This document shows, one piece after another, positions 40,375 to 49,267 of a stretch of 64,000 nucleotides of DNA. The notes under the pieces were generated by a model. That model had not been told where the DNA came from and did not search any database. It saw only the letters and a list, made by a program, of their open reading frames with translations. Each line of letters begins with the position of its first letter. The stretch's first letter is position 1. Origin of the DNA: Paramoeba atlantica (Eukaryota > Discosea); the NCBI GenBank assembly GCA_977017575.1, contig CDRNVI010000056.1, forward strand, positions 310,001 to 374,000. The letters run 5' to 3'. The position numbers were made by a program, and so were the translations under genes.

Positions 40375-40447
40375 GCCCCAGTGGCCTAATGGTTAAGGCG
40401 TCGGATTTCTAATCCGGAGATTGCGGGTTCGAGTCCCGTCTGGGGTA
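40375..40447 (+). tRNA. tRNA-Arg (TCT)
   Basis: Acceptor GCCCCAG/CTGGGGT (terminal G-T pair), anticodon stem TCGGA/TCCGG, loop TTTCTAA with anticodon TCT, T-arm GCGGG-TTCGAGT-CCCGT, discriminator A, then TTTT. Confidence 0.92.
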
Positions 40448-40460
40448 TTTTCATCGAAAA

Positions 40461-40542
40461 TGCTGGAGGTGGGATTCGAACCCACGAAGCAATCGCAGTG
40501 GATCTTAAGTCCACCCCCTTTGACCAACTCGGGTACCCCAGC
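40461..40542 (-). tRNA. tRNA-Leu (TAA)
   Basis: Acceptor GCTGGGG/CTCCAGC, anticodon stem GTGGA/TCCAC, loop CTTAAGA with anticodon TAA, a long variable arm (TGCGATTGCTTC) and T-arm GTGGG-TTCGAAT-CCCAC. Type II tRNA. Confidence 0.93.
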
Positions 40543-40599
40543 GTGCGATGCCTTCGTTTGAGACTCTGGGTAACCGAGTAGGCCAGCACGGACTAAAAA

Positions 40600-40681
40600 C
40601 GCAGACGGCAGGGTTCGAACCTACGCATGCAGAGCACAACTCCTTAGCAGGGAGTCCCGTTAACCACTTCGGTACGTCTGC
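40600..40681 (-). tRNA. tRNA-Ser (GCT)
   Basis: Acceptor GCAGACG/CGTCTGC, anticodon stem ACTCC/GGAGT, loop CTGCTAA with anticodon GCT, long variable arm and discriminator G as usual for tRNA-Ser. Last of four tRNA genes in mixed orientation. Confidence 0.93.
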
Positions 40682-41127
40682 TTGGCAATGTTCCTGGTAG
40701 ATTCTAACTGGCCGTGATACCGCTAATTTTTTGTCCAGTCGCGCATCGTTCCGTCACGGACGCCTTTCATGACGTCCTTGTGCTTGGGATTAAGTGGGCG
40801 CCGTGACCTCTGGTAGCTCCTGCATTTTGCTTACCCTCGCAATCAACTAAATATTTGGAACCGTCCCGACGGCATTACTGTTTTTCTGCACTATAATCCA
40901 CTGAATTCCCTGAGTTTCAAAGGGTACAATACGCGTAATCAGGTTACATTATGCATTATAAGGGTGCGAGTATTATGCGTTACAAGGGTGCGTGTGCCGC
41001 GGTCTGTTACAGTACACCCCTCCGTCTGCGTAAAGAGGCAGTTTTGGCCTAAAACTCGAGTAAATACTCGAGGTATTTTCACCCAAAAAAGTTAGATGTT
41101 CAAGCATGGGTCATTTTGGGAGGTCAA
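40682..41127. other. Spacer without recognised features
   Basis: No gene seen. A doubled TTATGCGTTACAAGGGTGCG-like phrase occurs near 40950-40990. Confidence 0.45.
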
Positions 41128-41190
41128 AGTAAAGGAATATTGCATAAGTATAGGAGTATTGCATAAGTGTAGGAATATTGCATAAATTTT
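41128..41190. repeat. Three diverged 19-bp iterons
   Basis: Variants of TATAGGAATATTGCATAAG followed by GACCCCTTTATATGAGATCTC, resembling a type 1 element end. Confidence 0.75.
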
Positions 41191-41377
41191 GTCCCCCGAC
41201 CCCTTTATATGAGATCTCTGATTCTGAAAAATACATAGAAGCCATGTGGAGATCTACACTTATACTACCTAAGAACCCTGTCTTTTTCAAGTTTATGAAC
41301 AAAGTTTGGCCAGACTAGAGACGAGACGTTTGTTCCAAAAAAGTTTCGTTTCGACGACCTCATTTCGTGCTTCAATA

Positions 41378-41562
41378 CGAAGCAACAGATGTAGCAGATT
41401 CCCACTGAAAAGAAATCTCCGTGCACGAAGTTGACTCCAAGATAGCAAGCGCATAGGTAGGCATTTCTCGTTCAGGGAGATACGGTTTCTTTTCAGTGCG
41501 AACCTGCCACATCTGTTGCTTCTCCCTCTGTCTCCCTCGCCCCTTTATGCCTGGATTCGGGC
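41378..41562. repeat. Diverged foldback MITE
   Basis: Arms contain ATACGAAGCAACAGATGTAGC and GCCACATCTGTTGCTTC-like complements and CACTGAAAAGAAAT. A diverged relative of the elements at 49063-49265 and 61769-61972. Confidence 0.65.
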
Positions 41563-41598
41563 AAAGTTACCCTTCCTTGTATGATTTTTCGGCTTGGG

Positions 41599-41656
41599 TG
41601 TACGTTCGCTGATTTCTCAACGAAAATCCGGATTTTCGTTGAATACTCAACGATCG
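41599..41656. repeat. Palindrome of the GGTACGTTCGTTGAG type
   Basis: TACGTTCGCTGATTTCTCAA with complement; related to 36679-36743. Confidence 0.65.
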
Positions 41657-41684
41657 GATATTTTCGAGAGAGAAAATGAAAAAA

Positions 41685-41810
41685 ATTTCAACTTGGCGAC
41701 CAAAATGTTAAAAAAAGTATTTTTTTAAAATCGTTTCCCCTATTGCACGTTGAGAGCTTGGGACCTACACTGGCTTTCTAGACCGTTGTTTTCACAAGAT
41801 ACTCCCCCTG
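41685..41810 (+). repeat. About 125-bp direct repeat, left copy (right copy 46640-46770)
   Basis: Shares TTCAACTTGGCG, AAAATCGTTTCCCCTATTG and TTGGGACCTACACT with 46640-46770 in the same orientation. The pair brackets the intact LINE. Far too long and diverged for a simple target-site duplication of this insertion. Confidence 0.65.
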
Positions 41811-42089
41811 TCGTTAATAATCATAATCTTAAAAAAATTATCATTCTATGTGGTGAAAACTCTTAAAAAATTATCAACTTATTTTCATGCACGCCGGACT
41901 TTCTTACAAAAATTCTTGTGTCCTAAAAACAACGTTTTTTGAACTAAAAAATTATCAACTTATCTCCATGTTTTAGACCGTATTTTCGTATTTATTTTTC
42001 CGTTACTTCTCGATAATCGAAAAAGAAGTGCCCATTAGATGAATCGGGCTTCATTAAAAAATTTACAAGCTTTGGTGGACGACCATTTC

Positions 42090-42121
42090 AACGATAAAGA
42101 TACAGTTTCTGTACCTTGTTG
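42090..42121 (+). other. Spliced-leader-like sequence at the head of the intact LINE
   Basis: Thirty-two bases beginning AACGATAAAG and ending ACAGTTTCTGTACCTTGTTG. The second part matches the 3' half of kinetoplastid and diplonemid SL exons as I recall them. It is not followed by a GT donor, so it is not an SL RNA gene. It is in sense orientation 46 bp before the LINE ATG. Confidence 0.8.
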
Positions 42122-42151
42122 AATTATTTTCTATATTTCATCCTTTTTCAG
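42122..42151 (+). promoter_or_regulatory. Trans-splice acceptor-like tract retained downstream of the SL-like head
   Basis: ATTATTTTCTATATTTCATC followed by CTTTTTCAG, 17 bases before the LINE ATG. The minus copy at 56704-56752 has a comparable TTTTTTCCCCAG between its SL-like head and ATG. Confidence 0.55.
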
Positions 42152-42167
42152 GTACGCGGTTCGTTCT

Positions 42168-45100
42168 ATGTCAGGCGAAGACCACTTTGAAGAGCCATCT
42201 CCTATGGATGACGATTCGTTTTTGCATGAGGAGGCGACTCATAAAACAGGATCCTGGGACCAGTTCGCGGGTAATGCGCATCTCATTAAACAGCCGAGTA
42301 CCTACAATGAACTACTATACACAACTCCTATACCTGCGAATATTCCTCATGACTGGTGCAAAAATGCTGCTTTGATTTCCCACGAAAAACCGACGCCTGA
42401 TACAGGACGCGAAGATGGCAGCGATGAAGAATCAAATCACTCTCGTGTGCTTATCGGCCCAGATCACAACACCCAATCACCACAGTCTGAAAAGGATTCT
42501 GTCGCAAGGAAGTTCTCTCGACGTCGAGTAGCCACTATACCTCCCTGCGCTAAAGGACATATTCGAGGCATCATAAAAACCACCAAGACGCGAGAGAAAA
42601 CCACGCCCATTAGAGGCGAAGCGTCGGACCTTAGGGCACACGACAAGGACCCATGCGATAGAGGAGATTCTCCTGCAATGGAGCTCGATCAATCCGCTGG
42701 GACCGCCGTTCACGAACAAACTCCCCCTTATTTCCCGCTGTCGCAGCAACAAGGAACGTTCCCAGCTAACAGGTGTGAAGAAGAAGTTGACTCAGCGGAA
42801 GTGAGTCAAAAACAACTGGAACATGGCCCCACCAGCTCACAAGATCCACCCCTACCCTGCAATAGGGTCGACGCTCGAGAGTGCCCAGCCCAGGGATGCT
42901 CATGGCGGAGCTTACCGCATGGCGGGTCGTGGCAAGCTTTCTATAACCACGTCGCTTGCCGGCATGGAAGCAGCATTCCTGCAGAGTGGTGGGAGGGGGA
43001 GGGTCGCTTCGTATGTTCCTCTTGCGGGCGTAACTATGATAAAAGCAAGCGTTCATCTCACTCTCATAGCTGCCAAGCAACAAAGGCCTCCTCATTACCC
43101 GAACCTCACGCCGAAACCCTTTCTGAGGAAGACAGCCCCACCCTGGTGGATGGAACCACGCAGCTCGAGCTTCCATCTTTATCCAATATCTGCTCACTAC
43201 CCCTTAGTACGTGCAAAGACGTACCGCATCGATGCCGCCAGTTGTGGGGCGAAATTCTTACAGAGGCCATGGATAACGCCGTCAAAGAAAATACGCTGCA
43301 GTCATGGACCTTGTTGGCCATGTTGCCTAAATGTGTCCTTCCCGCCCCGCGCCGTGGAGGGCGCAAAGGTCACATGGCTTACGCTTCCCACGCCTACAGT
43401 TGCATGCAGCGTTGGCTTGCGTTGGATTATTCCTCCCTATGGCAAGAGGCCACGACGAACTACCGCAAAAAGAAAGTAACTCCTACCGAGGATAGTGATG
43501 AAGATGAAAAAGCAGCACTAAGGGCAGAACTCCTTGCTCGACAGGGAGAATATTCCAGAGGCATGGCTGCTCTAACGTCAGACCCCATGGCTCCGGACGA
43601 CGACGACACATTCTCTAAATTACAAGAAAAGCACCCCTGCCGTTTGCTCGTTCCGGGGGCCGCCAACTTTTTCCCCGCAGCAGAGCCCCTGGAGTTGGAT
43701 GAATCTGAAATCGCGAAGGCAATCAAGGGCTTTCACAGAGGCTCCTCCGCGGGTACCTTGGGATTACGCCCCGAGCATTTACAGGCAGCGCTCCTTACCC
43801 ACGGAGGCAAGAACACAGACCCACTCGAATCCCTTACGAAGCTCGCTAATCATCTCCTCGCAGGAAAAGCACCAAAGGAAGTACAGAGTCACTTTGCGGG
43901 AGCCCGACTGTGTGCCCTAGAGAAAGGTGAAAACGACGTTCGCCCAATTGCCGCCGGGGAAACTTTGCGACGGTTAGTGAGCAAGGCTGCATGCAACGCA
44001 GTCAGGTCCAAGGCTAGAACTCTTTTTGCAGGACGGCAATTTGGTGTGGCTACCCCAGCTGGGAATGAACGCATTATCCACATGTGCCGCTTGGCCATCT
44101 CATCAAACATGGACTGCTCCAACTTTGTACTCTGCAAAGTTGACCTACGGAACGCTTTCAACAACGTGAGCAGGACTTGTTTTCTTCCTCTAGTCCAAGA
44201 GCACTTCCCAGAGCTATTCCCATGGATAAGCTGGTGTTACTCGAACCCCAGCTCCCTCACCTATGGACTCCGATCACTTTCTTCTGAAGAGGGAGTGCAA
44301 CAGGGCGACCCTTTAGGACCGCTACTCTTCTCGCTAGTGTCCTTAGCGCTCGCAGAAGCAATTGCTCTTCAGGCTAACCTCTTTGCCCAGTTATGGTACC
44401 TCGATGACGGCGTCCTCATTGGACAAGCGCAAGACGTTAGGAACGCCCTCGACACGATTGCCCGAGTAGGTCCACAATGGGGTTTACATCTTAACATGTC
44501 TAAATGTGAGATCGTTACACCCCCGGCATCGGCACACCACGCCTCCGAATTTCCAGATATCCCCTCCAATAAGATCAATGTCCACGGCAATTTCGACATC
44601 CTTGGGAGCCCGGTGGGATCGCCAGAACATTGCTCAGAGTACCTCGAGACACATGCCATAGGCCCCGCGGAGGACACGCTTGACGCGATAGCCACCATCC
44701 GGGACCCACAGGTCGCACTTGCCCTTATCAGACAGTGTGCTGGGTTTTGCAAGATGGTGTACGCTCTGAGAAGTACACCGCCCCAAGCCATAACCCATCT
44801 ATGCACCCGACTCGACGGCTTTCTTATGACTGCTACCGAAGCAATAATTTGCCCCCTGGATCGCCACGCGCGATCTCAGGTACAGCGTTTGAAGCGGCAC
44901 GGCGGTTTTGGATTAAGGTCCGCAGCGTTGCACGCCACGGCCGCCTACGTATCTTCCGTCGCTTTCTGTGCGGCCAGAGACTCATGGAACCCCACTGACG
45001 CAGATGGATTCGCGGAAGCTGTCAGGGATATCAACAAGAAGGCCGGAATATCTTTACTTGACTCGCGAGGCCGTATCCTCACAGCGCCGAACGCCCCTTG

Positions 45101-46160
45101 CGAAAAAGCAGTTGGCAGCCCTTTCTCCCATAGAAAGAGGAAACGCCCCCTAGGTGTCATCGATCAGCCTCCCTCGGAGATCTGCCTACCCCTGCGCATA
45201 ACTTCCCGCACCATGCATACACCTGAGGAAATACACTTTTCTACACCGCTGTACGCCTCGGAGGATTGTGCTGATACGACCCCCCCGCAATGGTTGAAAG
45301 GGAAGATCCCTCGCCAGCGAGACATCAGCTACGCGATCGCGGCCCACGATTTCTCCCAATCATACGAAATGTCAGATGTGCGGACACGAGCACGATGGAT
45401 ATCTCAGTGCGGTAAAGGGGCAAGCAGCTGGGCTTTTGTAACCCCGTCTAAGGACATGGGGTATTCCTTTACCCCTACAGCATTTCGAACCTTGGCCCGT
45501 TGGTGGTTAGGGATCGATGTTTACCCTGAAGAAGGGAAGTGTCCTATGCCGAAATGCCCTCTTCCACTCGACACAAAAGGGGACCACGCATTGTCTTGCA
45601 AGCACGACAACGGAATTATCGCGAGGCACAATGCCGTGGCAGATCACTTCACGGACCTTTGCAGCAGAGCCAAACTGGCCCCACAACGGGAGAAAAGTCT
45701 TGGCAACAGAGGCCCAGGGGGGGGCCTCACCAGACCTGGCGACGTATACCTGCGCAGTCTTTTCTTGGGGAATCCCATCGTGCTTGACTTCGCGGTCACC
45801 CATGCTCAGCAACTAAAATATACGGACAAAGTCCGGAACGCTAGCTGGGTAACCGCGGGGTCGTTTGCCGAGCATTATTCCTCCATGGAGAAGGGTAGGC
45901 AGCGCCGGGAAGCCGTTGACGCCGGGTGTGACTTTACGGCCATGGTGGTCGAAAGCTATGGCGCCTGGAGCCCCAGTGCTTCAGCAGTGATCCGCAAAGT
46001 TGGGGAACGTCTCTCACATGCCTCGTGTGGGTTATTGACAGAGGGGGAAGCCACGAGCAGAATCTTTACGGAGCTGAACGTCACCCTCATGCGCCTTCAG
46101 GCGCGCATGATGGTTACTCGTTTACTTCCTGAGGATCCGCTCTCTCCTACGGAGGTGTAA
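42168..46160 (+). CDS. LINE polyprotein: zinc fingers, reverse transcriptase, restriction-like endonuclease
   Basis: A single 1330-codon frame without interruption. The N-terminus is acidic and polar. C2H2-like fingers lie near residues 238-265 (CPAQGCSW...HVACRH) and 282-302 (CSSCGRNYDKSKRSSHSHSC). The reverse transcriptase has LCKVDLRNAFNNVSR (about 654), GVQQGDPLGPLLFS (about 709) and LWYLDDGVLIG (about 742, catalytic DD). A Cys-Cys-His-Cys motif (CPMPKCPLP...GDHALSC, about 1124) precedes an endonuclease of PD-(D/E)XK type with RPGDVYL (about 1189) and LDFAVTHAQQ (about 1205). This order is that of R2/CRE/NeSL-clade elements, which use target-primed reverse transcription. All catalytic motifs are present, so it may be active. 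Confidence 0.9.
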   Translation: MSGEDHFEEPSPMDDDSFLHEEATHKTGSWDQFAGNAHLIKQPSTYNELLYTTPIPANIPHDWCKNAALISHEKPTPDTGREDGSDEESNHSRVLIGPDHNTQSPQSEKDSVARKFSRRRVATIPPCAKGHIRGIIKTTKTREKTTPIRGEASDLRAHDKDPCDRGDSPAMELDQSAGTAVHEQTPPYFPLSQQQGTFPANRCEEEVDSAEVSQKQLEHGPTSSQDPPLPCNRVDARECPAQGCSWRSLPHGGSWQAFYNHVACRHGSSIPAEWWEGEGRFVCSSCGRNYDKSKRSSHSHSCQATKASSLPEPHAETLSEEDSPTLVDGTTQLELPSLSNICSLPLSTCKDVPHRCRQLWGEILTEAMDNAVKENTLQSWTLLAMLPKCVLPAPRRGGRKGHMAYASHAYSCMQRWLALDYSSLWQEATTNYRKKKVTPTEDSDEDEKAALRAELLARQGEYSRGMAALTSDPMAPDDDDTFSKLQEKHPCRLLVPGAANFFPAAEPLELDESEIAKAIKGFHRGSSAGTLGLRPEHLQAALLTHGGKNTDPLESLTKLANHLLAGKAPKEVQSHFAGARLCALEKGENDVRPIAAGETLRRLVSKAACNAVRSKARTLFAGRQFGVATPAGNERIIHMCRLAISSNMDCSNFVLCKVDLRNAFNNVSRTCFLPLVQEHFPELFPWISWCYSNPSSLTYGLRSLSSEEGVQQGDPLGPLLFSLVSLALAEAIALQANLFAQLWYLDDGVLIGQAQDVRNALDTIARVGPQWGLHLNMSKCEIVTPPASAHHASEFPDIPSNKINVHGNFDILGSPVGSPEHCSEYLETHAIGPAEDTLDAIATIRDPQVALALIRQCAGFCKMVYALRSTPPQAITHLCTRLDGFLMTATEAIICPLDRHARSQVQRLKRHGGFGLRSAALHATAAYVSSVAFCAARDSWNPTDADGFAEAVRDINKKAGISLLDSRGRILTAPNAPCEKAVGSPFSHRKRKRPLGVIDQPPSEICLPLRITSRTMHTPEEIHFSTPLYASEDCADTTPPQWLKGKIPRQRDISYAIAAHDFSQSYEMSDVRTRARWISQCGKGASSWAFVTPSKDMGYSFTPTAFRTLARWWLGIDVYPEEGKCPMPKCPLPLDTKGDHALSCKHDNGIIARHNAVADHFTDLCSRAKLAPQREKSLGNRGPGGGLTRPGDVYLRSLFLGNPIVLDFAVTHAQQLKYTDKVRNASWVTAGSFAEHYSSMEKGRQRREAVDAGCDFTAMVVESYGAWSPSASAVIRKVGERLSHASCGLLTEGEATSRIFTELNVTLMRLQARMMVTRLLPEDPLSPTEV

Positions 46161-46969
46161 ACGTTCGTAAGCGTCGACCGCGCCCCTTTTGGCACGGGAA
46201 CACGTTTGCGCCCATGAAGAGCTGGTCGGGATGCTGGTCGAGTCGACAGAGTCTATACTCACGCCTAGCCCGCGAGGGCTAGGTACCCCAAGTGAGGTAG
46301 TACACGGGTAGTGAATCTCCTCCCCGTCGGCCAGCATCCTGTTTCGTGACCGTGTCGCTGTCGACACAGGCCCGCGCCTGCGCCCTCCCGTATAGCAAGG
46401 GAAGGGTTCACAAGTCAGGCCGTGGAGTGGTCGAAAGACCCGGTCCGGAACGCGCGAATGGATTGGGTCTGGATTGCTTGTTTTTATTTTTACTGTGTCT
46501 TATTTGTCGTATATACTTAGGGGAGATTGAATTGCTAGTTTTGGGCTGAGAAAAAAGAAAAAGAAAATATACTTCTGTGGAAATGAAAAGAATTGCTAAT
46601 TTGATTGCTTGTTTTAAATTCATATACCCAAAAAAAAATTCAACTTGGCGAAAAAAATGACAAAAAAAATATTTTTCCAAAATCGTTTCCCCTATTGTAT
46701 TTTGATAGTTTGGGACCTACACTAGCTTTCTCCTCAGTTGCTTTCGCAAGGTATCCCTTCTTCGAACCGTGGTGCGCCCCTCAAAATGACCCAATTTTGA
46801 CTAAAAGAGGTGAAAAAGTATTTTTCAGACCCCAAGGGGCCTTCTTGTGTTGAAAGAATGGTATGGTTGGAGTCGCATTCTCTACCCAATACGTTCGGTA
46901 GGCTTTCATTCATGCCTACGAGTGATTTCCCATGCGCAAATGTCGGATTTAGTGCTCTGACAGCAAAAA

Positions 46970-47060
46970 TACGCGAAAATCACCCCATTTTTACTCGAAA
47001 TTCGGCTATTTTTGGCTATAATCTTTCCGTTTTCCAGGCTAAATTTTCTTTTTTAGGCTC
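46970..47060. repeat. Outer inverted repeat, left arm (right arm 53405-53500)
   Basis: Reverse complement of 53405-53500 (shared: GGAAAGATTATAGCCAAAAA and GAGCCTAAAAAAGAAAAT). The two arms bracket a 6.5-kb composite that also has inverted iteron arrays just inside. Confidence 0.75.
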
Positions 47061-47160
47061 TTCGTTAAACGCGGCGGTAGTTTTCAACGCGAAGCGCGCA
47101 GCATGAGTGACTTCTAAGTTGAAAACAACCACCGCGTTTAACGAAGAGCCTAAAAAAGAA
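47047..47160. repeat. Foldback repeat (TTCGTTAAACGCGG type), copy 1
   Basis: About 110-bp palindrome with arms CTCTTCGTTAAACGCGG and complement and an inner GTTTTCAACGCGAAGC. A second copy is at 63878-63985. Confidence 0.75.
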
Positions 47161-47344
47161 AATTATCAATGTGCGAGTGGTCCCCCATTTTTTTCAAATT
47201 TTTTTTTCAGTTTTGGACCACCGGAGCCCCCTTTTATATTTTTTTCTTCTATTATATTACTGTGTTCCTCTTTATATTTTCACTGTTTTTGTTCACTTTT
47301 TTTTCAATAATCGAGTGTAGAGCGGTAGTTTTACAACCACCGCA

Positions 47345-47608
47345 ATGCATAGTTACTGCACATTGATAATGCATAACGTGCCGCACATTGATAATGCATA
47401 TAGCACATTGATAATTCATAGTTTCTGCACATTGATAATGCATATAGCACACTGATAGTGCATACTAAGCGGCACATTGATAATGCATATAGCACATTGA
47501 TAATGCATATAGCACAATGATAATACATATAGCACATTGATAATGCATATAGCACATTGATAATGTATACAGCACATTGATAATGCATACAGCACATTGA
47601 TGATGCAT
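47345..47608. repeat. Iteron array GCACATTGATAATGCATATA, left
   Basis: About twelve 20-bp units, slightly degenerate at the left. The inverted partner array is at 53172-53398. Between 47161 and 47344 there is only T-rich sequence. Confidence 0.9.
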
Positions 47609-47639
47609 TATTTGGAAATTAAAGGTGTTTTCAAGAAAT

Positions 47640-47790
47640 TGTGAACACTCGTCTCTGCTCCCGGTGAGGCTCCGGAGTTGCGAGAGGCCTCCATACCCCA
47701 CAACTACCACCTTCCTCCCTATTTAGCGTGGGTCGCGCGAGCGACCCCTGATAAAATGGGGGGAAGGTGGTAGTTGTTTTGGGGAATATG
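47640..47790. repeat. Copy of the long-inverted-repeat arm sequence
   Basis: Matches the arm at 1483-2050 (CTCCCGGTGAGGCTCCGGAG; CCACAACTACCACCTTCC). Confidence 0.75.
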
Positions 47791-48032
47791 AGAGGCATAA
47801 GTACATGCGCGTGTATATAAAGGACGTACATTTATGGATAAGAATCGGATGTCTTTGTTACTGAGACAAACCTCAGATACGAGAGGAGAAAAGAAACGAA
47901 GCGGAGCTGTGGACGCGTTTATTGCAGAAGGTTATTGTTCAGAGGTATAATATCTTGGACGATTATTACGATGATCGCAATTTTGAAATTGAAATAGCAA
48001 TTTTGGTGATATGATGCTGCCTATAAAGTCCG

Positions 48033-49050
48033 TCATTCTGATTCTTCCGACGTGTCTACTAAGAACCCGCTACGTACCTTCGGAGCAATGTTACCTCGAA
48101 TGTTTTCGGCAAGCTCCTTTGGGCTGCTGTTCTGGAGAATTTCCATAGGTCGTTGGTTAATTGAATCACACAGAGTGGCTTGAGAAATGTCAGTGAAAAC
48201 AACGCGCTTCGGGTAGAAATCGCGAACCAGACCATTGAAATGTTCTACCCCGCCCTTTTCCCAACTTGCGTAGGGCTTGCAAAAGAAAGATAAACAGCCT
48301 AATGCTTCATTCACTGCCTCGTGCTTCGCAAACTCGGAGCCGTTGTCATAGGTCAAAGTACGAACCTGATAACCTCGCAGTGCTTGGATAATTTCCTGCG
48401 CAACGAGATCCGACCTTTTGCAAGACAGCTTGCGAAGGATGCCAAACCGGCTTTTCCGTTCTACAAGACTGAGAAAAAAGCCGCTGTGCTTACTCCCTTC
48501 AATTAGGTCGCATTCCCAGTCTCCATACCGGGACTGACTCCGTACCGGTACCGACTGAATCGGGGCGTTCGCTAATATCCGTCCGGTTTGGTATTTTCAG
48601 ACGATTCGTGCCACGACGTCGTCTGCCACGACCTCCCCCCCGCCGAAGAAACTTGACCAAGTTCCCCGCTCTGTCTTCGCGTTTGATAAATCCGTAAATT
48701 GCTACACGTGACGGTTTTACGCCATCTTCCTTATATATTGCAGTCGCAATTTGTTGAGGGCTAAATCGCTTTTCCAGAAAGGAGAGAACTTTATGTCGCA
48801 TTGAACCGGAAATCTTAAGCTTCTTCCCCTTGCGTTTTGTCATGGCTTTTTCACTCGTCCCTTGCGCACGCTTTGCACTGTACTCGCCGAGACGTGCGCC
48901 TCGCTTGAGCTCCCGGCTCACAGTAGCCTGGCTTACTCCCAGTTTTTCTGCTATTTCTTCTTGCGAGAAGACTTATTGATTATAGAACACTGCGATAGTT
49001 TCCCGGGCCTCGGTGTCTAAGCGTTTGGTTTTACGTTGGGAAACTGACAT
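48033..49050 (-). pseudogene. IS30-like transposase, second copy, damaged
   Basis: Starts MSVSQRKTKRLDTEARETI at 49050. An in-frame TAA follows near residue 26 (YNQ then stop), after which the HTH (EEIAEKLGVSQATVSRELK) and basic region continue. A frame change near 48510-48530 falls at the YGDWECDLI block. The rest is intact: LTYDNGSEFAKHE, SWEKGGVEHFNGLVRDFYPK and the C-terminus FLVDTSEESE. About 55-60% identical by eye to the copy at 5774-6742, so the two are separate lineages rather than a recent duplication. It lies inside a composite bordered by inverted 20-bp iterons. Confidence 0.85.
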
Positions 49051-49062
49051 TCTGGAGGTCAA

Positions 49063-49265
49063 ACCCAGATTGAAAGGGGCGAGGGAGATACGAAGCAACA
49101 GGCGTGGCAGATTCCTACTGAAAAGAAATGGTATCTCCCCGCACGAGAAAAGCCTTTGCGCTTGCTAGCTCGGAGACAAACTTCGTGCGGGAGATACCAT
49201 TTCTTTTCAGTGGGAATCTGCCACGCCTGTTGCTTCGTATCTCCCTCGCCCCTTTCAATCTGGGT
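49063..49265. mobile_element. Foldback MITE, copy 1
   Basis: A 203-bp palindrome starting ACCCAGATTGAAAGGGGCGA and ending with its complement; arms about 80 bp. Nearly identical to 61769-61972. It abuts the upstream side of the IS30-like gene. No clear target duplication. Confidence 0.8.
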
Positions 49266-49267
49266 TA

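Larger units (their letters stand above)
42090..46470 (+). mobile_element. RLE-type non-LTR retrotransposon (CRE/R2/NeSL-like), apparently full length
   Basis: Consists of SL-like head, a pyrimidine tract ending CCTTTTTCAG at 42151 (a second acceptor), the 1330-codon ORF and about 310 bp of 3' untranslated sequence. Fragments of the 3' sequence recur at 4990-5430. No poly-A tail is visible. In kinetoplastids, known CRE-clade elements (SLACS, CZAR, CRE) insert in SL genes; this copy sits elsewhere. Confidence 0.75.

Noticed and set aside
42090-42121. SL RNA gene
   Set aside because: No GT donor or Sm-site-like downstream region follows; a pyrimidine tract and ORF follow instead.
46100-46480. 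Additional gene on either strand after the LINE stop
   Set aside because: The sequence recurs as LINE 3' end fragments at 4990-5430 and the frames there are not conserved.
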